This document shows positions 46,437 to 57,639 of a DNA stretch of 64,000 nucleotides, piece by piece. Location of the stretch: contig SSNU01000045.1 of NCBI GenBank assembly GCA_012064415.1, positions 16,554 through 80,553 on the forward strand, given 5' to 3'. A program made the position numbers and the translations under genes. Below the pieces are notes generated by a model. It worked only from the letters and a program-made list of their open reading frames with translations. It was not told the DNA's origin and searched no databases. This DNA comes from Gyrodactylus bullatarudis (lineage: Eukaryota > Platyhelminthes > Monogenea > Gyrodactylidea > Gyrodactylidae). The first letter of the stretch is position 1. Each line of letters opens with the position of its first letter.

Positions 46437-48221
46437 AAATCAAAGAAATATTTATTTTAGCGACCCCCGACAAGATTCCATCAATAAAATGAAGAAAATC
46501 CACTTGAACACCTTTGCTTTAACTCGTGCATTTTTTCTCATTTCAATAATCTTATGATTTTCCATTTTTATGTCTCAACATCACCTGTAAAAGACGTCTG
46601 TCAGTTTAATCACTATTCATATTATGCCACTGAGTGAAAACTTTCCTTGTTTTTTAATGCTAAATAAATTTTAAACACAATTGTAAATTCTACGTGTCGT
46701 AGACTACGACATAAAAAACATTGAAAATACTTTGAAAGTCGACGAAGAATATTTGTCTTGTAATTTTTGAACTAATGTACATTTTTCACATACAATAAGC
46801 TTGCAAAAACTTGTTCATTTTGTACTCCACTGAAAGTCTATATAAAATGTCTTAATAAAGTTAAAAATAACTGAGAAAGGTATAAACATTTCTTTGTCTT
46901 TTCGTTCAGCTTATTTTTATAGGTAAATTAGTACAGACTAATAAAATTAAGTTGCATCGCAGCGTGTTCAATCTCTCTTCATCCCTCTTTAGTCATGACT
47001 CATGACCTAAAAATTGGTCCTGCGACATGCAGTACTGTTGAAAATTCAATCAATAATAAAGACACAGGGAAGGTGATTAATTGAGAATTCAGTTTTATTA
47101 TTGAGAGCAGAAAACATGCAACACTATAGTATTCATTCCTCTACATTACCTCGTCTATGAGTCATACTCATAAAAGAATAATGATTTATTCTATCCATCT
47201 TGACAAAATAAGAAATGTTTTGAATGCTTTCATCTGTGAATTTGAGAGTTAGGAGTCCTTACTAAGGACTTTCAAACTGGGATATAAAATAGTTGATAGG
47301 GTTAATTTTTCTTCTTATCAAAGAGTGATCGGCTCAATAATATTGATTTATTCAAAAAATTTTCAACCACAATCAAAATTTGTGATTCACAATTATACTT
47401 ATTAGTAGATATTAAAAACATTTATTTAAAAAATATTTATTAGAGCGTTAAAAATGTACCTCATCTTAATCTTTAAAAAGTTAAAAAAATATTTAAGTTC
47501 CAGAAAATTTTTTTTCATGACTCGCATTCAATCTTTTATCTATCGTATGGTTCATGAATGTGCAGATTACAATCGTTTAAACGCAATTATTTTTAGTTCA
47601 GGAGAGTTAGCTCATTTTTTGATAAAAACATAGGCTATCTTGAAAGTTGTTATGGGTAAGTGAGAAGAGTAAATGTGTTGGTATTGAAATTAATCAAGTT
47701 GGGCCAAACATTACACCAAAAACAAGATAAACAACAGATTAATAATAAAAAATTTTCTTTTTAAGGATTTACTTGGCGTATATTTGTGAACACCCCAACA
47801 AAAGCAGATAGGGTTCACTCAGTTCAGGCGATTACTTTTATCTGTGGGAAATAGGTTTTCACAAAAATGAAAATTTTGGAAAAAAGTAACATTTTTTGAG
47901 ATAGTAAAGCACGAGTTTGACAAATGATAGAGCTTTTGCGTATTCCAGGAGAGTAATAGATTTCCTATCGAATGCGTTGTAAAAATAGTATTTTTTGAGG
48001 CTTAGATGATGAGTTGCTTAAATGATATGTGATAGAAATAACCTAGTGGGACTTTAAGGGTTAAGAAAGACAGAGTCCCTATGGGACAAGTTTTTTAAAA
48101 TTACTATTTAATGAATCATCTCAAGCACTAATTCAACATAAGAAAAGTATCAAGGAAATTTTGTAAAAATGCAAAAATATTTTAAGATTGAACAATACAC
48201 AAATTAAAATTATTTAAAAAA
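46437..48221. other. 3' flank of lamin; no further gene seen
   Basis: A candidate polyadenylation signal AATAAA lies at about 46854. The remainder is AT-rich. A dispersed repeat shared with 39830 lies at 47650-47810. Confidence 0.5.
47650..47810. repeat. Dispersed repeat, copy 2 (partner at 39830)
   Basis: Same order of blocks as at 39830-39995: GTGAGAAGA, ATTAATCAAGTTGGGC, ACAAGATAAACAACAGATTA, then ACTTGGCGTATAT. Moderately diverged. Confidence 0.6.
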
Positions 48222-48722
48222 TTAAGTAGTAGTTGGTGGGATAGGTTGTGCCTGAGTACCAGATACTGGCGCAGGTTGTGTTTGAGTAGCAGGTACTGGT
48301 GCAGGCTGTGTCTGAGTCGTGGGTGCTGGTTGTGCCATTGTATTTGGAATTGGTTGGCCATTCATAGGTTGTCCTTGCATTCCTGGCTGATTCATAATTC
48401 CTGGCTGTTGCCCTGTAGCGGCAGGAGCAGTTTTATGATTTTCTTCAGAACTCTCATTGTATGGGTCAGCTCTTTTTGACCGAGATTCAGTTTTCATATT
48501 CCTTAATTCCCTTCGCAACGGCTCAAAGACTTCATTTCGTAACATTTGCCGAGTTTGCATGTCCCTCATATATTGTTGTTGATAACTATTGTAATAATCA
48601 TTATAATAACTGTTATCAGGATATTGATTTCTTCGACCTTCCCATATTGACTGCAATGTGAAAAAGAGAAACAGAGCTCCCGAAGTATCAAAGCAAATCA
48701 TTCCCATCAGATATAATGTCAT
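48222..48722 (-). CDS. Small membrane or secreted protein with Q/P/T-rich tail
   Basis: A 166-codon uninterrupted frame. Residues 2-25 (LYLMGMICFDTSGALFLFFT and following) are hydrophobic and could be a signal anchor or transmembrane helix. Next comes a Tyr/Asn/Gln-rich stretch with many charged residues (residues 30-85, YYNDYYNSYQQQYMRDMQ). The last 65 residues are a low-complexity Q/P/T tail with QPAPVPATQTQ-type repeats encoded by imperfect DNA repeats at 48235-48330. No family was recognised. The ordered composition and single start favour a real gene. It could be a cell-surface or secreted matrix-type protein, but that is inference. Confidence 0.6.
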   Translation of the reverse strand: MTLYLMGMICFDTSGALFLFFTLQSIWEGRRNQYPDNSYYNDYYNSYQQQYMRDMQTRQMLRNEVFEPLRRELRNMKTESRSKRADPYNESSEENHKTAPAATGQQPGIMNQPGMQGQPMNGQPIPNTMAQPAPTTQTQPAPVPATQTQPAPVSGTQAQPIPPTTT

Positions 48723-49662
48723 AAACTATCAATGTCTCATCAAGAATTGACACCAGAAAAAAATCATTTCGTAGTTAACTTTTAACCTTCAAGTGAGTGA
48801 ATATATACGCATTCTATAGATAAACTAAAAACAGACTACTGTTTATGAGAAATTCAAAGATCAAGCATATACTTTAAGTTAACCAGTTCGTAACAAATAT
48901 TCTCTCCATTTTTCAGCTTATTCATTACACTTTCTTCTCAACCAGTTTAGTTTTTAGACTCTAAATTTGCTCTCTTGAACTGTAATAATCTTTATGATCT
49001 AAAATCAATAACTTCCCATTTAAGAACTGAATGGGATTAATTAATCTATATCTATTCGTTACTCTATTTAACTAAAAATCAAAAATCGAACACAACCATC
49101 ACGTGAAGAATTAATTCAGCTTCAAAATGAGGTATTTTTCAAGATTTTATGTGCTCAAATAACAAAGTTATGCTCTAAAATAGCTAGAAGAAGGTATTTT
49201 TTTGCATTTTGGAAAATCTTAAAATTTGCTCACATTTTTACAAATCATTATCAATTAATGAACTAAGACATGGAATGTGTAGAGAAATTTATATTAATGA
49301 ATATCTTTGCTGAACATTTGATTGAATTTCATTGGTTCTCTCAAAAAAGAGGTTTTTTTTAAAAAATGGGTCACAAGAAATGGATTTGGCGACTACTGTA
49401 TATAACTTGAAATTTTCAGGTCATGTAAAGAAAACCTTGGTGAATCCTTCCCTATATGAGAAGCTCAATTTATTCATAGTCAAAAATGGAGAATATATCA
49501 TCTCAGATGCGCATAAGACAGGAAACGTCTACAATATGTACGAAATTTCAGGCTAGACACAGAATTTCTTAAATCTCATATTAAATGCGATCTTTTCTAA
49601 CCTATTAACAATTAATTTGATGAAAAATTTGTATTAAATCATAATTCTTCTTCTAAATAAAT
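48723..49662. other. Mostly no gene; weak ORF
   Basis: A frame open from about 49332 to 49556 on the plus strand contains NPSLYEKLNLFIVKNGEY. It has a TTG at its upstream end and no recognised family. It may be an exon remnant; evidence is too weak to call it a gene. Confidence 0.3.
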
Positions 49663-51666
49663 TCAGCATTTCGATCTCCTATTTCTTTCGCATTCATACT
49701 TGAAAATGATTGTCTTTCCATACTTGATCAGCTCATGAGGTGAAAAATTCGGACTGAATTTAAAATATTTTCTGTATTCATACTTTTTTAACAATGTTTC
49801 AGATTCAATTAATTTCATTATCTGTTCCAATTTCTGTCTCAATTCTTCGCATTCAATATTTTCTACCATCAACTGAATCAGTTCTTCTTTTTCGCTAATT
49901 TCCATTGCCACGATATCTTCTTCCTCACACATGAAATTAAAAGCAGTGAAATTTGTTGAACAAGAGATGAATTTCTTCATTATCTTAACATTTGTTGTAG
50001 TATCTTTCAACTTTTGATAAAAATTTTCCTCAGAAAAAACTTTTTCAGGACATTTCTGATTAGATTGCAAGAAATCTTTGTACAATCTGAGAATCTTTCT
50101 ATACTCCAAACTGGATTTGAGATGTTGGCGAATGTGCGGTGAATGCTGCTCAAGTAAATCCACGAATAATAGATCCTCATTGACACCCAACTTTATCAAG
50201 GTGAATAAGCAATCATCCTTGAGAATTTCTGGCTCTAAATATGAAGATGAATTATAAATATCAATATCCTTGTCATAAATATAATCGATGAGGGAAGTAT
50301 AGTTAAAAGGATAATAGAGAGATAGATCTGGAGATCTTAACTTTGGTATGAGTTCCCTTCTATCTGAGTTGTCTGTTTTTATTGCAACTAATTCCATTTT
50401 TGCTAGTGATTTGTAACTCCTGTAGTCTATGTTGAAAGCATCTCCCTTTTTCACTCCTGCGTACAAGAAAATTATGATTTTGTTAAGTGTTATCAGTTTA
50501 TGAATATCAATTTTATAATCATAAACCAAGTAATTGCAACAATGTTTTAAATTATCTGATGGATCGTTTTCCAACTGATATTTTGTTTCTCCAAGGAATT
50601 TAAGACTTGTGAATTTTTTCATTTCTTGAATGAGATCTTTCTTCGTCTGCTCAGCCATCAAGGTTGCATGATTCTTACAGCAAAAACTTTTAAACTCTTC
50701 GAGAGAATATTTGCAGAAATAAAACATTTGAAAAAACCTTTGGAAAACTTGCGAGCCTTTGAAGCATGGACTGATATTCTTTGGTAGTTTGTAATAACAG
50801 ATTTTTGATATATCAAGATATATTTTATAAGCTTCAATTATCCTTTTATAAGCAGGACTAGCGAAAATATTTGAGCAGTTTAGATTTGAGTGTGTCGTTA
50901 CGAGATCCGACAATAGTCCCCTAAAATCTATTCCAAGACAAGCAAACATGCTATAATTGAAATCGCTATTTCTTTCAAGGTTATTAACGATCTTTCCCTT
51001 TATAATTTCATTGAAATTTTCATCAGAAATTGTTTTGTCCTTAATTTTATCAAATACATCATTCAAGTGATTAATACTTACAACTTTTATACCATGAAAT
51101 GAATAAATATTTATACTTTTGACCAAGTCTTCTATTTCTTCAGTTTTTTCTTTTTGAATATCAATCAGCGGGATTTTTGATTCTTTTGATACACTCGACT
51201 GAGAGACATTATTGATTTTTGCAGATGCTTCAATTTTGTGTGGATTATTTTTGACCGAATCATCATTGAAAGAATAAGCTCCAACGTCAGCTTTCTTGAA
51301 CGAATCAAACTTGAATGGATCCTCTTTGAACGGATCAAACTTGAATGGGTCCTCTTTGAACGGATCATTCTTGAATGGATCCTCTTTGAACGGATCATTC
51401 TTGAATGGATCCTTTTCGAACGGATCATTCTTGAACAGATCTTGCTGGGAGGTTTTCTTCTCTATTTGAGATTGGACTGAGGCTAGGCTATAGTCAGGCT
51501 CCATTTCTTCATCAGATTCATCTATTAGCCTGGTAGATGAAAAATCATTCTTTTTTGATCTTTTACTCCCTATCAATGTTGATCGAATTGGTTTTTTTTT
51601 CAACATATGCAAACCTCTTGATTTTTTCAATCCAATTTTGAATCCTAAATTTACGTCATCACTCAT
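49663..51666 (-). CDS. DPF-repeat protein with duplicated unknown domain
   Basis: A single uninterrupted 667-codon frame. Residues 10-45 are basic. Residues 79-123 hold eight DPF motifs in tandem (NDPFEKDPFKNDPFKEDPF pattern). DPF is the motif by which endocytic proteins such as Eps15 and epsins bind the AP-2 appendage domain, so a role in clathrin trafficking is suggested but not shown. Two mostly helical domains follow, at about 237-385 and 487-658. They align to each other: FACLGIDFRGLLSDLVTTHS with IKLGVNEDLLFVDLLEQHS; YKRIIEAYKIYL with YRKILRLYKDFL; and the ends YLVYDYKID with IIFKYECE. This internal duplication is not obvious as any family I know. A decayed paralogue lies 4-5 kb downstream on the opposite strand (55578-57047). 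Confidence 0.8.
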   Translation of the reverse strand: MSDDVNLGFKIGLKKSRGLHMLKKKPIRSTLIGSKRSKKNDFSSTRLIDESDEEMEPDYSLASVQSQIEKKTSQQDLFKNDPFEKDPFKNDPFKEDPFKNDPFKEDPFKFDPFKEDPFKFDSFKKADVGAYSFNDDSVKNNPHKIEASAKINNVSQSSVSKESKIPLIDIQKEKTEEIEDLVKSINIYSFHGIKVVSINHLNDVFDKIKDKTISDENFNEIIKGKIVNNLERNSDFNYSMFACLGIDFRGLLSDLVTTHSNLNCSNIFASPAYKRIIEAYKIYLDISKICYYKLPKNISPCFKGSQVFQRFFQMFYFCKYSLEEFKSFCCKNHATLMAEQTKKDLIQEMKKFTSLKFLGETKYQLENDPSDNLKHCCNYLVYDYKIDIHKLITLNKIIIFLYAGVKKGDAFNIDYRSYKSLAKMELVAIKTDNSDRRELIPKLRSPDLSLYYPFNYTSLIDYIYDKDIDIYNSSSYLEPEILKDDCLFTLIKLGVNEDLLFVDLLEQHSPHIRQHLKSSLEYRKILRLYKDFLQSNQKCPEKVFSEENFYQKLKDTTTNVKIMKKFISCSTNFTAFNFMCEEEDIVAMEISEKEELIQLMVENIECEELRQKLEQIMKLIESETLLKKYEYRKYFKFSPNFSPHELIKYGKTIIFKYECERNRRSKC
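51290..51435 (-). repeat. 30-bp tandem repeat encoding the DPF array
   Basis: The coding repeat has a 30-bp period, made of two related 15-bp units that encode DPFKN and DPFKE alternately. Near-identical units indicate recent expansion, so the DPF number may vary between individuals. Confidence 0.75.
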
Positions 51667-52059
51667 TTGAATTGATAATAAAATTAATTTTCAAACTTAA
51701 AATTCGAAAGAATTATTAAAACGTAGTTGATTCACGGAATTTATATTTTATCAAATCAGGCCAAAAATACGAAAAACTTTTTATTTTCGTACTAATTTTT
51801 AAATTTGATATTGATATTGTTATCTAATGTGAGATAGTATATTTCGAAAATATTAAACCAGATCACAAAATTTTTCTACCCTTTTCGAAGTTTCAATATC
51901 GCTGTGAAACTTGCTTTCAAAAAGCTTGATTTATATTCAATGGGAACATAATATCTAGAAGGCTATTTCCAGAATAATTTTATCTACAGATTGCTACATT
52001 ATAATAATTACACTGATAGAGATTGAATATTTTTTTTAAAGTATTTTATTCTAGATATG
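51667..52059. other. No gene; 5' flank of the DPF-repeat gene
   Basis: AT-rich. It must hold the promoter of the minus-strand gene that starts at 51666. No motif was recognised. Confidence 0.4.
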
Positions 52060-53075
52060 AAATTCTGATGTAAAATTTTACGCTGATCACGAATCTGGTA
52101 TTTAAAAAATTTTAGCTGTCTGTGAGCTGAGATAATGGGCAAAAACCAAATTTTTGATATTTCGAAAAACACCTCTTAAACTTTTGCAATTTAATAAAAG
52201 ATTATAATCATTTGAGCAATAAATTTTATATCATCTGAAAGTAGAATAAATTTTGAACATAATGGCTGTATTTTTATGTATCTCAAGACATGGTTAGCGT
52301 TTCAAAAGAAGCTGTAGAAAATAAATTTTGCGAAAATTTTCAAGTAATTGGTAAAAATTTTGGCACAAAAATCCAATTTGCTTCTAAACGAAAAAAGATA
52401 TTCCAAATTTTATCCGAGTTTACGGTAGGAAATTTTATCCTCTAGCTTTCTTATGCGATACATTTTTTGAATAATGCTTACTTGTGCTTGATTTTTGCTA
52501 GTTTGTAGTATCAGGTTTTCTCAAGTTTTATGAATTCTCTTCTTTGATTGGTTCATTCAGTGAATCTTGTTTCAACCAATAAAAAGAGAGAATTTTTTAT
52601 TAATCATGGTCAGCACTAAAATATGAAGTTCTTAATTGTTTTCGATAGTAATATAATTTTAAGGGAAAATTCATTCAAGATAGATTTCATGAATAAATTC
52701 TTGTTGAGATACTGAATTCATGTTAAAATATCCTAGTAATTTTATCTATTGGCTTCTTCTACAATGGGGATTGGATTTTGAAGTCTCGAGCTAGCCCTTG
52801 GGTTCTGTTATAAACAAATCAAATCTTTTGTTTCCTAAATTTACATACAGGAGATACATAAAAATACAGCCATTATGTTCAAAATTTATTCTACTTTCAG
52901 ATGATATAAAATTTATTGCTCAAATGATTATAATCTTTTATTAAATTGCAAAAGTTTAAGAGGTGTTTTTCGAAATATCAAAAATTTGGTTTTTGCCCAT
53001 TATCTCAGCTCACAGACAGCTAAAATTTTTTAAATACCAGATTCGTGATCAGCGTAAAATTTTACATCAGAATTT
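52060..53075. repeat. 225-bp perfect inverted repeat with 566-bp spacer
   Basis: The arms 52060-52284 and 52851-53075 are exact inverses by eye. The outer ends read AAATTCTGATGTAAAATTTT and the inverse; the inner ends read TTTTTATGTATCTC. The spacer has no gene. The perfect arms imply recent origin or gene conversion. A distant relative of the outer part lies near 26460-26580. Confidence 0.85.
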
Positions 53076-53360
53076 AATCACTACAAACAAATAGCCAGAC
53101 CCCACCTCCACCCGTGTTATTAGTAGAGTCTCAAAAATACTAGCAATTAAAATAAAAAATAATTTAAAGAAATTTAAAGGGATTTTGAGTGCTCTTTTCA
53201 GCTCTTTTGAACTTTGGAGCCACTTAAAACTACGGAAAAATAGTTTTCTAAATAATTGATCAAACCTATATATATTAAAGAGAATCTTTCTACCTTTAAT
53301 ATGAGGTATTATACATTAACATGAATTGAGCCACTATCTGACTACAGTCAGTCAACAAGA

Positions 53361-53770
53361 GAGTTTAAGGAATAGTTGAATCAAAAATCAGACGTAGAGT
53401 TGAAAAAATAGTGGAATGCTATGGTCAAATTCATACCCTCACACACATTTCATGTATTTCACTCAGGGTCTCAACATTGAAGTACAGGAAGAGTACTCAA
53501 GTCGTATGAAAAGTAACGAGCAATAAGCAGGAAAGGGTCTAACTAATAAGGTAAACTATGTTTTCACACACAATAAAAAGCGATAATAATTTTTCTCTGA
53601 TCTTTTCAATCATTTCATTTCATTTTCCAATCAGATTTGGAATTAACAAAACTTCAAAAGTAAGAGCCTTCTCTTATGAATTTACGTTATATTCCATCGA
53701 ATAGACCATAGCATTCCACTATTCCTTCAACTTTACGTCTGATTTTTGATTCTACTATTCCTTAAACTCT
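53361..53770. repeat. Foldback repeat with 66-bp arms
   Basis: The arms 53361-53426 and 53704-53770 share GAGTTTAAGGAATAG, CAGACGTA and ATAGTGGAATGCTATGGTC in inverse. The part near 53430-53520 also matches 30890-31080 inverted. The centre contains CACACACAATAAAAAG, also seen in the 181-bp repeats at 32 and 34 kb. Confidence 0.65.
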
Positions 53771-54379
53771 ATTGGTGATTGAGTCTTAAGTGCTCATTAA
53801 AACTTTGAAGTGCTATAAATTTTCTCCTTGAATTTTGAGGACAAAATACATCATTGGAATCAGCCTGAAAAGCTACGATTGTGATTAATAGAAAATTACC
53901 AAGAAAAAGTTGAAATTTGTTGCACAGTGTATTTTACCAAACTGAATATGAAAATAATTTACTAATGCAAGATCTCGACTATAATTGATTTAGATTTTAC
54001 ATTTTTGAATATTCTTTTCTTCAGAACTACGTTTCTGACATTACATCTTTCAAACATTATAATTATTTAAATGGAGAATATAAATTCGATTTATCTCCGC
54101 GTTATAATTATTCCCTTAGAACGGATATTCTTCATTCATTAGTAAAGGAGCTTTTAAATTGGAATTTATCGCATGATCAACATTTTTCAAGATTTTTCGC
54201 ACTTGTTGTCGAGAAATAGTTAAATGAAGAAGAATATTTTTGTATTTTATCAGCTAATTTATATGATATTCATTGTAGCTATCTGCAGAAAGAAATCCGT
54301 GCCAATACAGTTCTTCTTAAGTTACAGTCCCGCGTTTCAAAAGAGAAGTTTAATCAGAAACGAATTTTTGAAAATAGAG

Positions 54380-55150
54380 AGAATAACGTCTGAATCGAAA
54401 AAAATCCGAAGACAAAGAGGTTCTAAAGAAGTTACTAATGATAGACGCGTACCCTGAGTCGTTTATCGATAAACATTGAAGTTTGCGACAGAAAGGCGAA
54501 AATGATGTCGAGGAACTGACTCCAATTTACCTGAGAGTGCCGTTCAAAGGAGATGATGCCCATCAGGTGCTGAACAACAAGCTGCAGGAGATAACAAAGA
54601 AGACATTCCCAGGATACAGACTACAAATCTTAAATAAGACAACGAAGCTGCTAACAGATCGAAACAAAGACCAAATACCCTGCCTCGAAAGAAAGGGAGT
54701 GATCTACCAGTTCAAATGCAACTGTGTTGGACAAACAGTGAGACCCGCGAAAGTAAGGTTCAAGGAGCATCTGACAAAGGGGAACAAAGGGTCAGCAGTA
54801 CAAGAGCATCTTGAAGCTACATATCATACAGATGTGAACAACTTCAGTATCCCCCACCAGGCCAATCCGAATGATCAACGTCCGGTCAGGGAAAAAGAGC
54901 TGAGCAAGGCTGAGGCCCAATTTATAAACCAACTCGAACCTGTCCTGTGTAAAAAGTGCTGGAAAAATGAAAAGGAAAGGAGCGATTCAAAAGGATGAAA
55001 AAGCTTGCAAAGGTTTCTAAAATCCTCAATGATGCACCTCTTTGTTATTCAACCCAAGTGACAGAGAACCAAAAGAGATGCAATAGTGACAAAAGGGGGT
55101 CTCCCTACAAGATCTGTTTGCATTACGTCATCATTGTGAAAATAAACGGG
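54380..55150 (+). pseudogene. PLE fragment, third family, with degenerate GIY-YIG endonuclease
   Basis: The linker region in one frame (VLKKLLMIDAYPESFIDKH) ends in a stop at about 54475. The frame 54483-54998 then reads PIYLRVPFKGDDAHQVLNNK, then RLQILNKTTKLLTDR, then GVIYQFKCN. The expected Cys-x-YIG segment is shortened to NCVGQTVRPAKVRFKEHLTK. The catalytic Arg and His-containing part remain but the YIG Tyr is lost. The C-terminus (AEAQFINQLEPVLCKKC) keeps the NxLEP-x-LC motif. Base composition is richer in G/C than in the other PLEs, so it is a separate lineage. The reverse transcriptase is absent. Confidence 0.7.
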
Positions 55151-55577
55151 AGGGGGTGGCTGTAACTAAATTCTGAATGATTTCTCCCAAATTCATTTGA
55201 AAACTAAAAATGAAATCATATGAACTTTAAACTCGTCTAGTTTATAGCCAGAATTGTATTTCTGGCTGCATCTGATGGTATTATTTTTATGCTTCTATGA
55301 GAAGAAAAAATTATTATTATTATTACTTGAGCTAAGGTTCTGGAAAAAGGTTGAGGAGAAAGTGCTATAAAGGTTTAGTGCAAATTCAAAATTTCATCAA
55401 ATTTAACCAGAAATTAATCCATCTTCGGCCCTAAAATCTCTCAAATCTCAAATAAATTTATTATATTTTCATTATAATATTCATGAGTAAACCATTGATT
55501 TTATTTTGTGCGTCGGGTTTCCCAATCATACATTTTTTAGAGAGTTTAGTGCACAAGCAAATCTGCCGCTATATCAA

Positions 55578-56096
55578 TAATTCAGGTAATTGATTTGCTA
55601 ATGCTCACTGGAATAGCACAAAATGAAGGTCAGTTATTCTTGGATTTACTCGATCAACACTGGTCATCAAATTACACTAGTGATGGTTTTGACTTGAAAT
55701 ACAAGAAAGTTCTCAAGTTATACAACTCTTTTTTTGAGAGAGAAAAACCTCTGTAAAGAATTCAAGGATAGTGATCTCAAAGAATATCCTTATGAAGATG
55801 AAAAATTAATCGATTTTTGAAAAATGTTTATTTCTTGTGAATGTTGGCTTTTATCTTTTGATCTCTACTGTCTAAGCCATAGAATGTATGAAATTAGTAC
55901 TAAGAAGAGAAATTTTCTGATTCGGCTCATGCTTGACGTTTTTGACAACCAAAAGATAAAGGAAAATTTCTTTGACTTTCTCAAAAGCATGGAGGAAAGC
56001 CCAATGGACACCTTAACTATAACTCTGACTTGAAATACTCATCTCATGATCTGATCAGGTATACTAAACTAGTCTCTTATGTACATAAATGGTAAG
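55578..56096 (+). pseudogene. First domain of a decayed DPF-gene paralogue
   Basis: Reading in parts gives LTGIAQNEGQLFLDLLDQHW, then KYKKVLKLYNSFFE. After two stops comes KMFISCECWLLSFDL, then ISTKKRNFLIRLM. After a frameshift near 56000 the domain end reads YSSHDLIRYTKLVSY. Each block aligns in order to the repeated domain of the protein at 49663-51666 (DLLEQHS, YRKILRLYKDFL, KKFISCSTNFTAF, SPHELIKYGKTIIF). At least two stops and a frameshift break it, unless small introns remove them. It is directly followed by the second domain at 56099. Confidence 0.7.
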
Positions 56097-56098
56097 AT

Positions 56099-57047
56099 AT
56101 GAATAGGAAAAGAGCCGCTCCTTTGGAATCAGTTACCAAGTTAACCTGGAAAAAAATTTCAACTCTGCAAGTTAAAAATCTTTTTCGTAAGATTTTCGAA
56201 AAAACTATAGTGAAAAAATCAGATTCTGAAAAGATCATCTTGACAAAGAGTAAAGTTCCTGACTTTTTCAATTATTTTAAATTCGATTATAAAGATAATT
56301 TTGATTTTATCTACAACAAGGAATTTCAAAGAAACCTTGATTTTGAAGCCATGGACGAATTTTATATTTTGATTCTTGTTAAGCTATGCGGGAATGAACA
56401 CACGTTATATATGGATTTACTAAAACAACATTGTAAATATCATGAACCTTTAGAACCAGAAGACCCTTATCTCAGGATACTCGAGTTGTACAGAAGATTC
56501 TTGGAGTCATCAAATGAATGTGAAAGAGAGAGAGAGTGATATTGGATTCGATTATTTCTACAACGACAATTTCAAATATCTAACACGAGCAAATTTTGAT
56601 TATGCTCCAGATCATGAATTAGTCCATAGTGAAGAAAATCGTGTTATTTTTACAAAGTTCATGGAAATGTATATGTCATGTAAGGTATCGGTAGAGAAAT
56701 TCTTAGAATTCTGCGAAATAGAACGAGAGAATCTGATAAAGATAGACAAGTATCTTGTATTTTGCATGACTAGTAAAATTCGAAATGAAGGACTAGTCGA
56801 TTGTTACATAGAATTCATGGAATATCCACCTATAAATATGAAACCTGGAGGATTCCACGAATTTATTCAACTAACAGAATTTGACTTGAAAGATGCAGCT
56901 CATGACTCGATTAGATACATGAAACTTTTTAGTTTAACATATGAGTGGGAATGCGCGGAAAATAAGAATAATAAGCAAATTAACCTGGGTGTGAGGCCAA
57001 CGAAAGCAACTTCAGAATTATATTTAAAAATTCAAGCGATCAACTGA
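56099..57047 (+). pseudogene. Second domain of the decayed DPF-gene paralogue, frameshifted
   Basis: Frame 1 (56099-56539) includes ILVKLCGNEHTLYMDLLKQH and YLRILELYRRFLES, then runs into a GA-dinucleotide run and stops. Frame 2 (56514-57047) resumes with IGFDYFYNDNFKYL, then KFMEMYMSCKVSVEKFLEFC, and ends the domain at DSIRYMKLFSLTYEWEC. Both halves align to the second domain of the 49663-51666 protein. The shift lies exactly in the (GA)n tract at about 56521-56537, so it could be a recent slippage event, a polymorphism or a sequencing error. After the domain the frame runs into PLE-derived DNA. Confidence 0.75.
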
Positions 57048-57345
57048 CGGACCTCAAAATCAGAGAAAAGTTTTACATTATGAGGGAAGATCCAAATCTG
57101 TGTATTCAAAAGAACTACACACACAATTTAGAACTACCATGGCCCAATTGATTTTTAATTTTTCTTTTCTACCTGAATACTAGAAAAGATTTTTGGTTTT
57201 TCATCAATTGGAGTTACTCAAGAAAATTTTCACGATTTCATTCATAGACAATTCTTTATAACAATTTTTATTAAATATTGAACCAGGAACGAGACCTGGC
57301 GAAATGTACATATCTCTTTAAAATATAATTCTTTTGTTAAAATTT
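57045..57345 (+). pseudogene. PLE C-terminal remnant and 3' tail
   Basis: Encodes REDPNLCIQKNYTHNLELPW before a stop, the conserved PLE C-terminus. A tail with GAAATGTACATATC follows. Just before it, CCAGG and CCTGG form a strong hairpin in the position expected for hammerhead stem II, but the CTGATGA half is altered to TATTGAA. The piece abuts the end of the paralogue at 57047, so the PLE may have replaced that gene's 3' end. Confidence 0.65.
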
Positions 57346-57639
57346 TAATTGATTAATTAAAAGGCACAAGAGTAATGGTCAATAAAAGTACATTTTTCTT
57401 TCCTTTGCCTTTTGATCAAGTCAATTTAGGAGTTTAAAATCCGTTAGATAAATTTGAATAAAAGGTGAATTTTAGAATCTAAGTTATAGTCAAAGTTTAT
57501 AAAACTAATTTACATCAAGATGAGAGTTTACTATTTTTACAAGGATTCACAGGAAAAGAATATTTTTTAAAAGTGAAATGAGCTAATAAGATATGGATAT
57601 TCGAAAAAATTCCGAAAAAAATTCAATCTGACCAAAATT

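Noticed and set aside
51165..51480. Repeat proteins in other frames of the DPF array
   Set aside because: The tandem repeat leaves several frames open. The DPF frame is preferred because it runs through the whole 667-codon gene with a paralogue.
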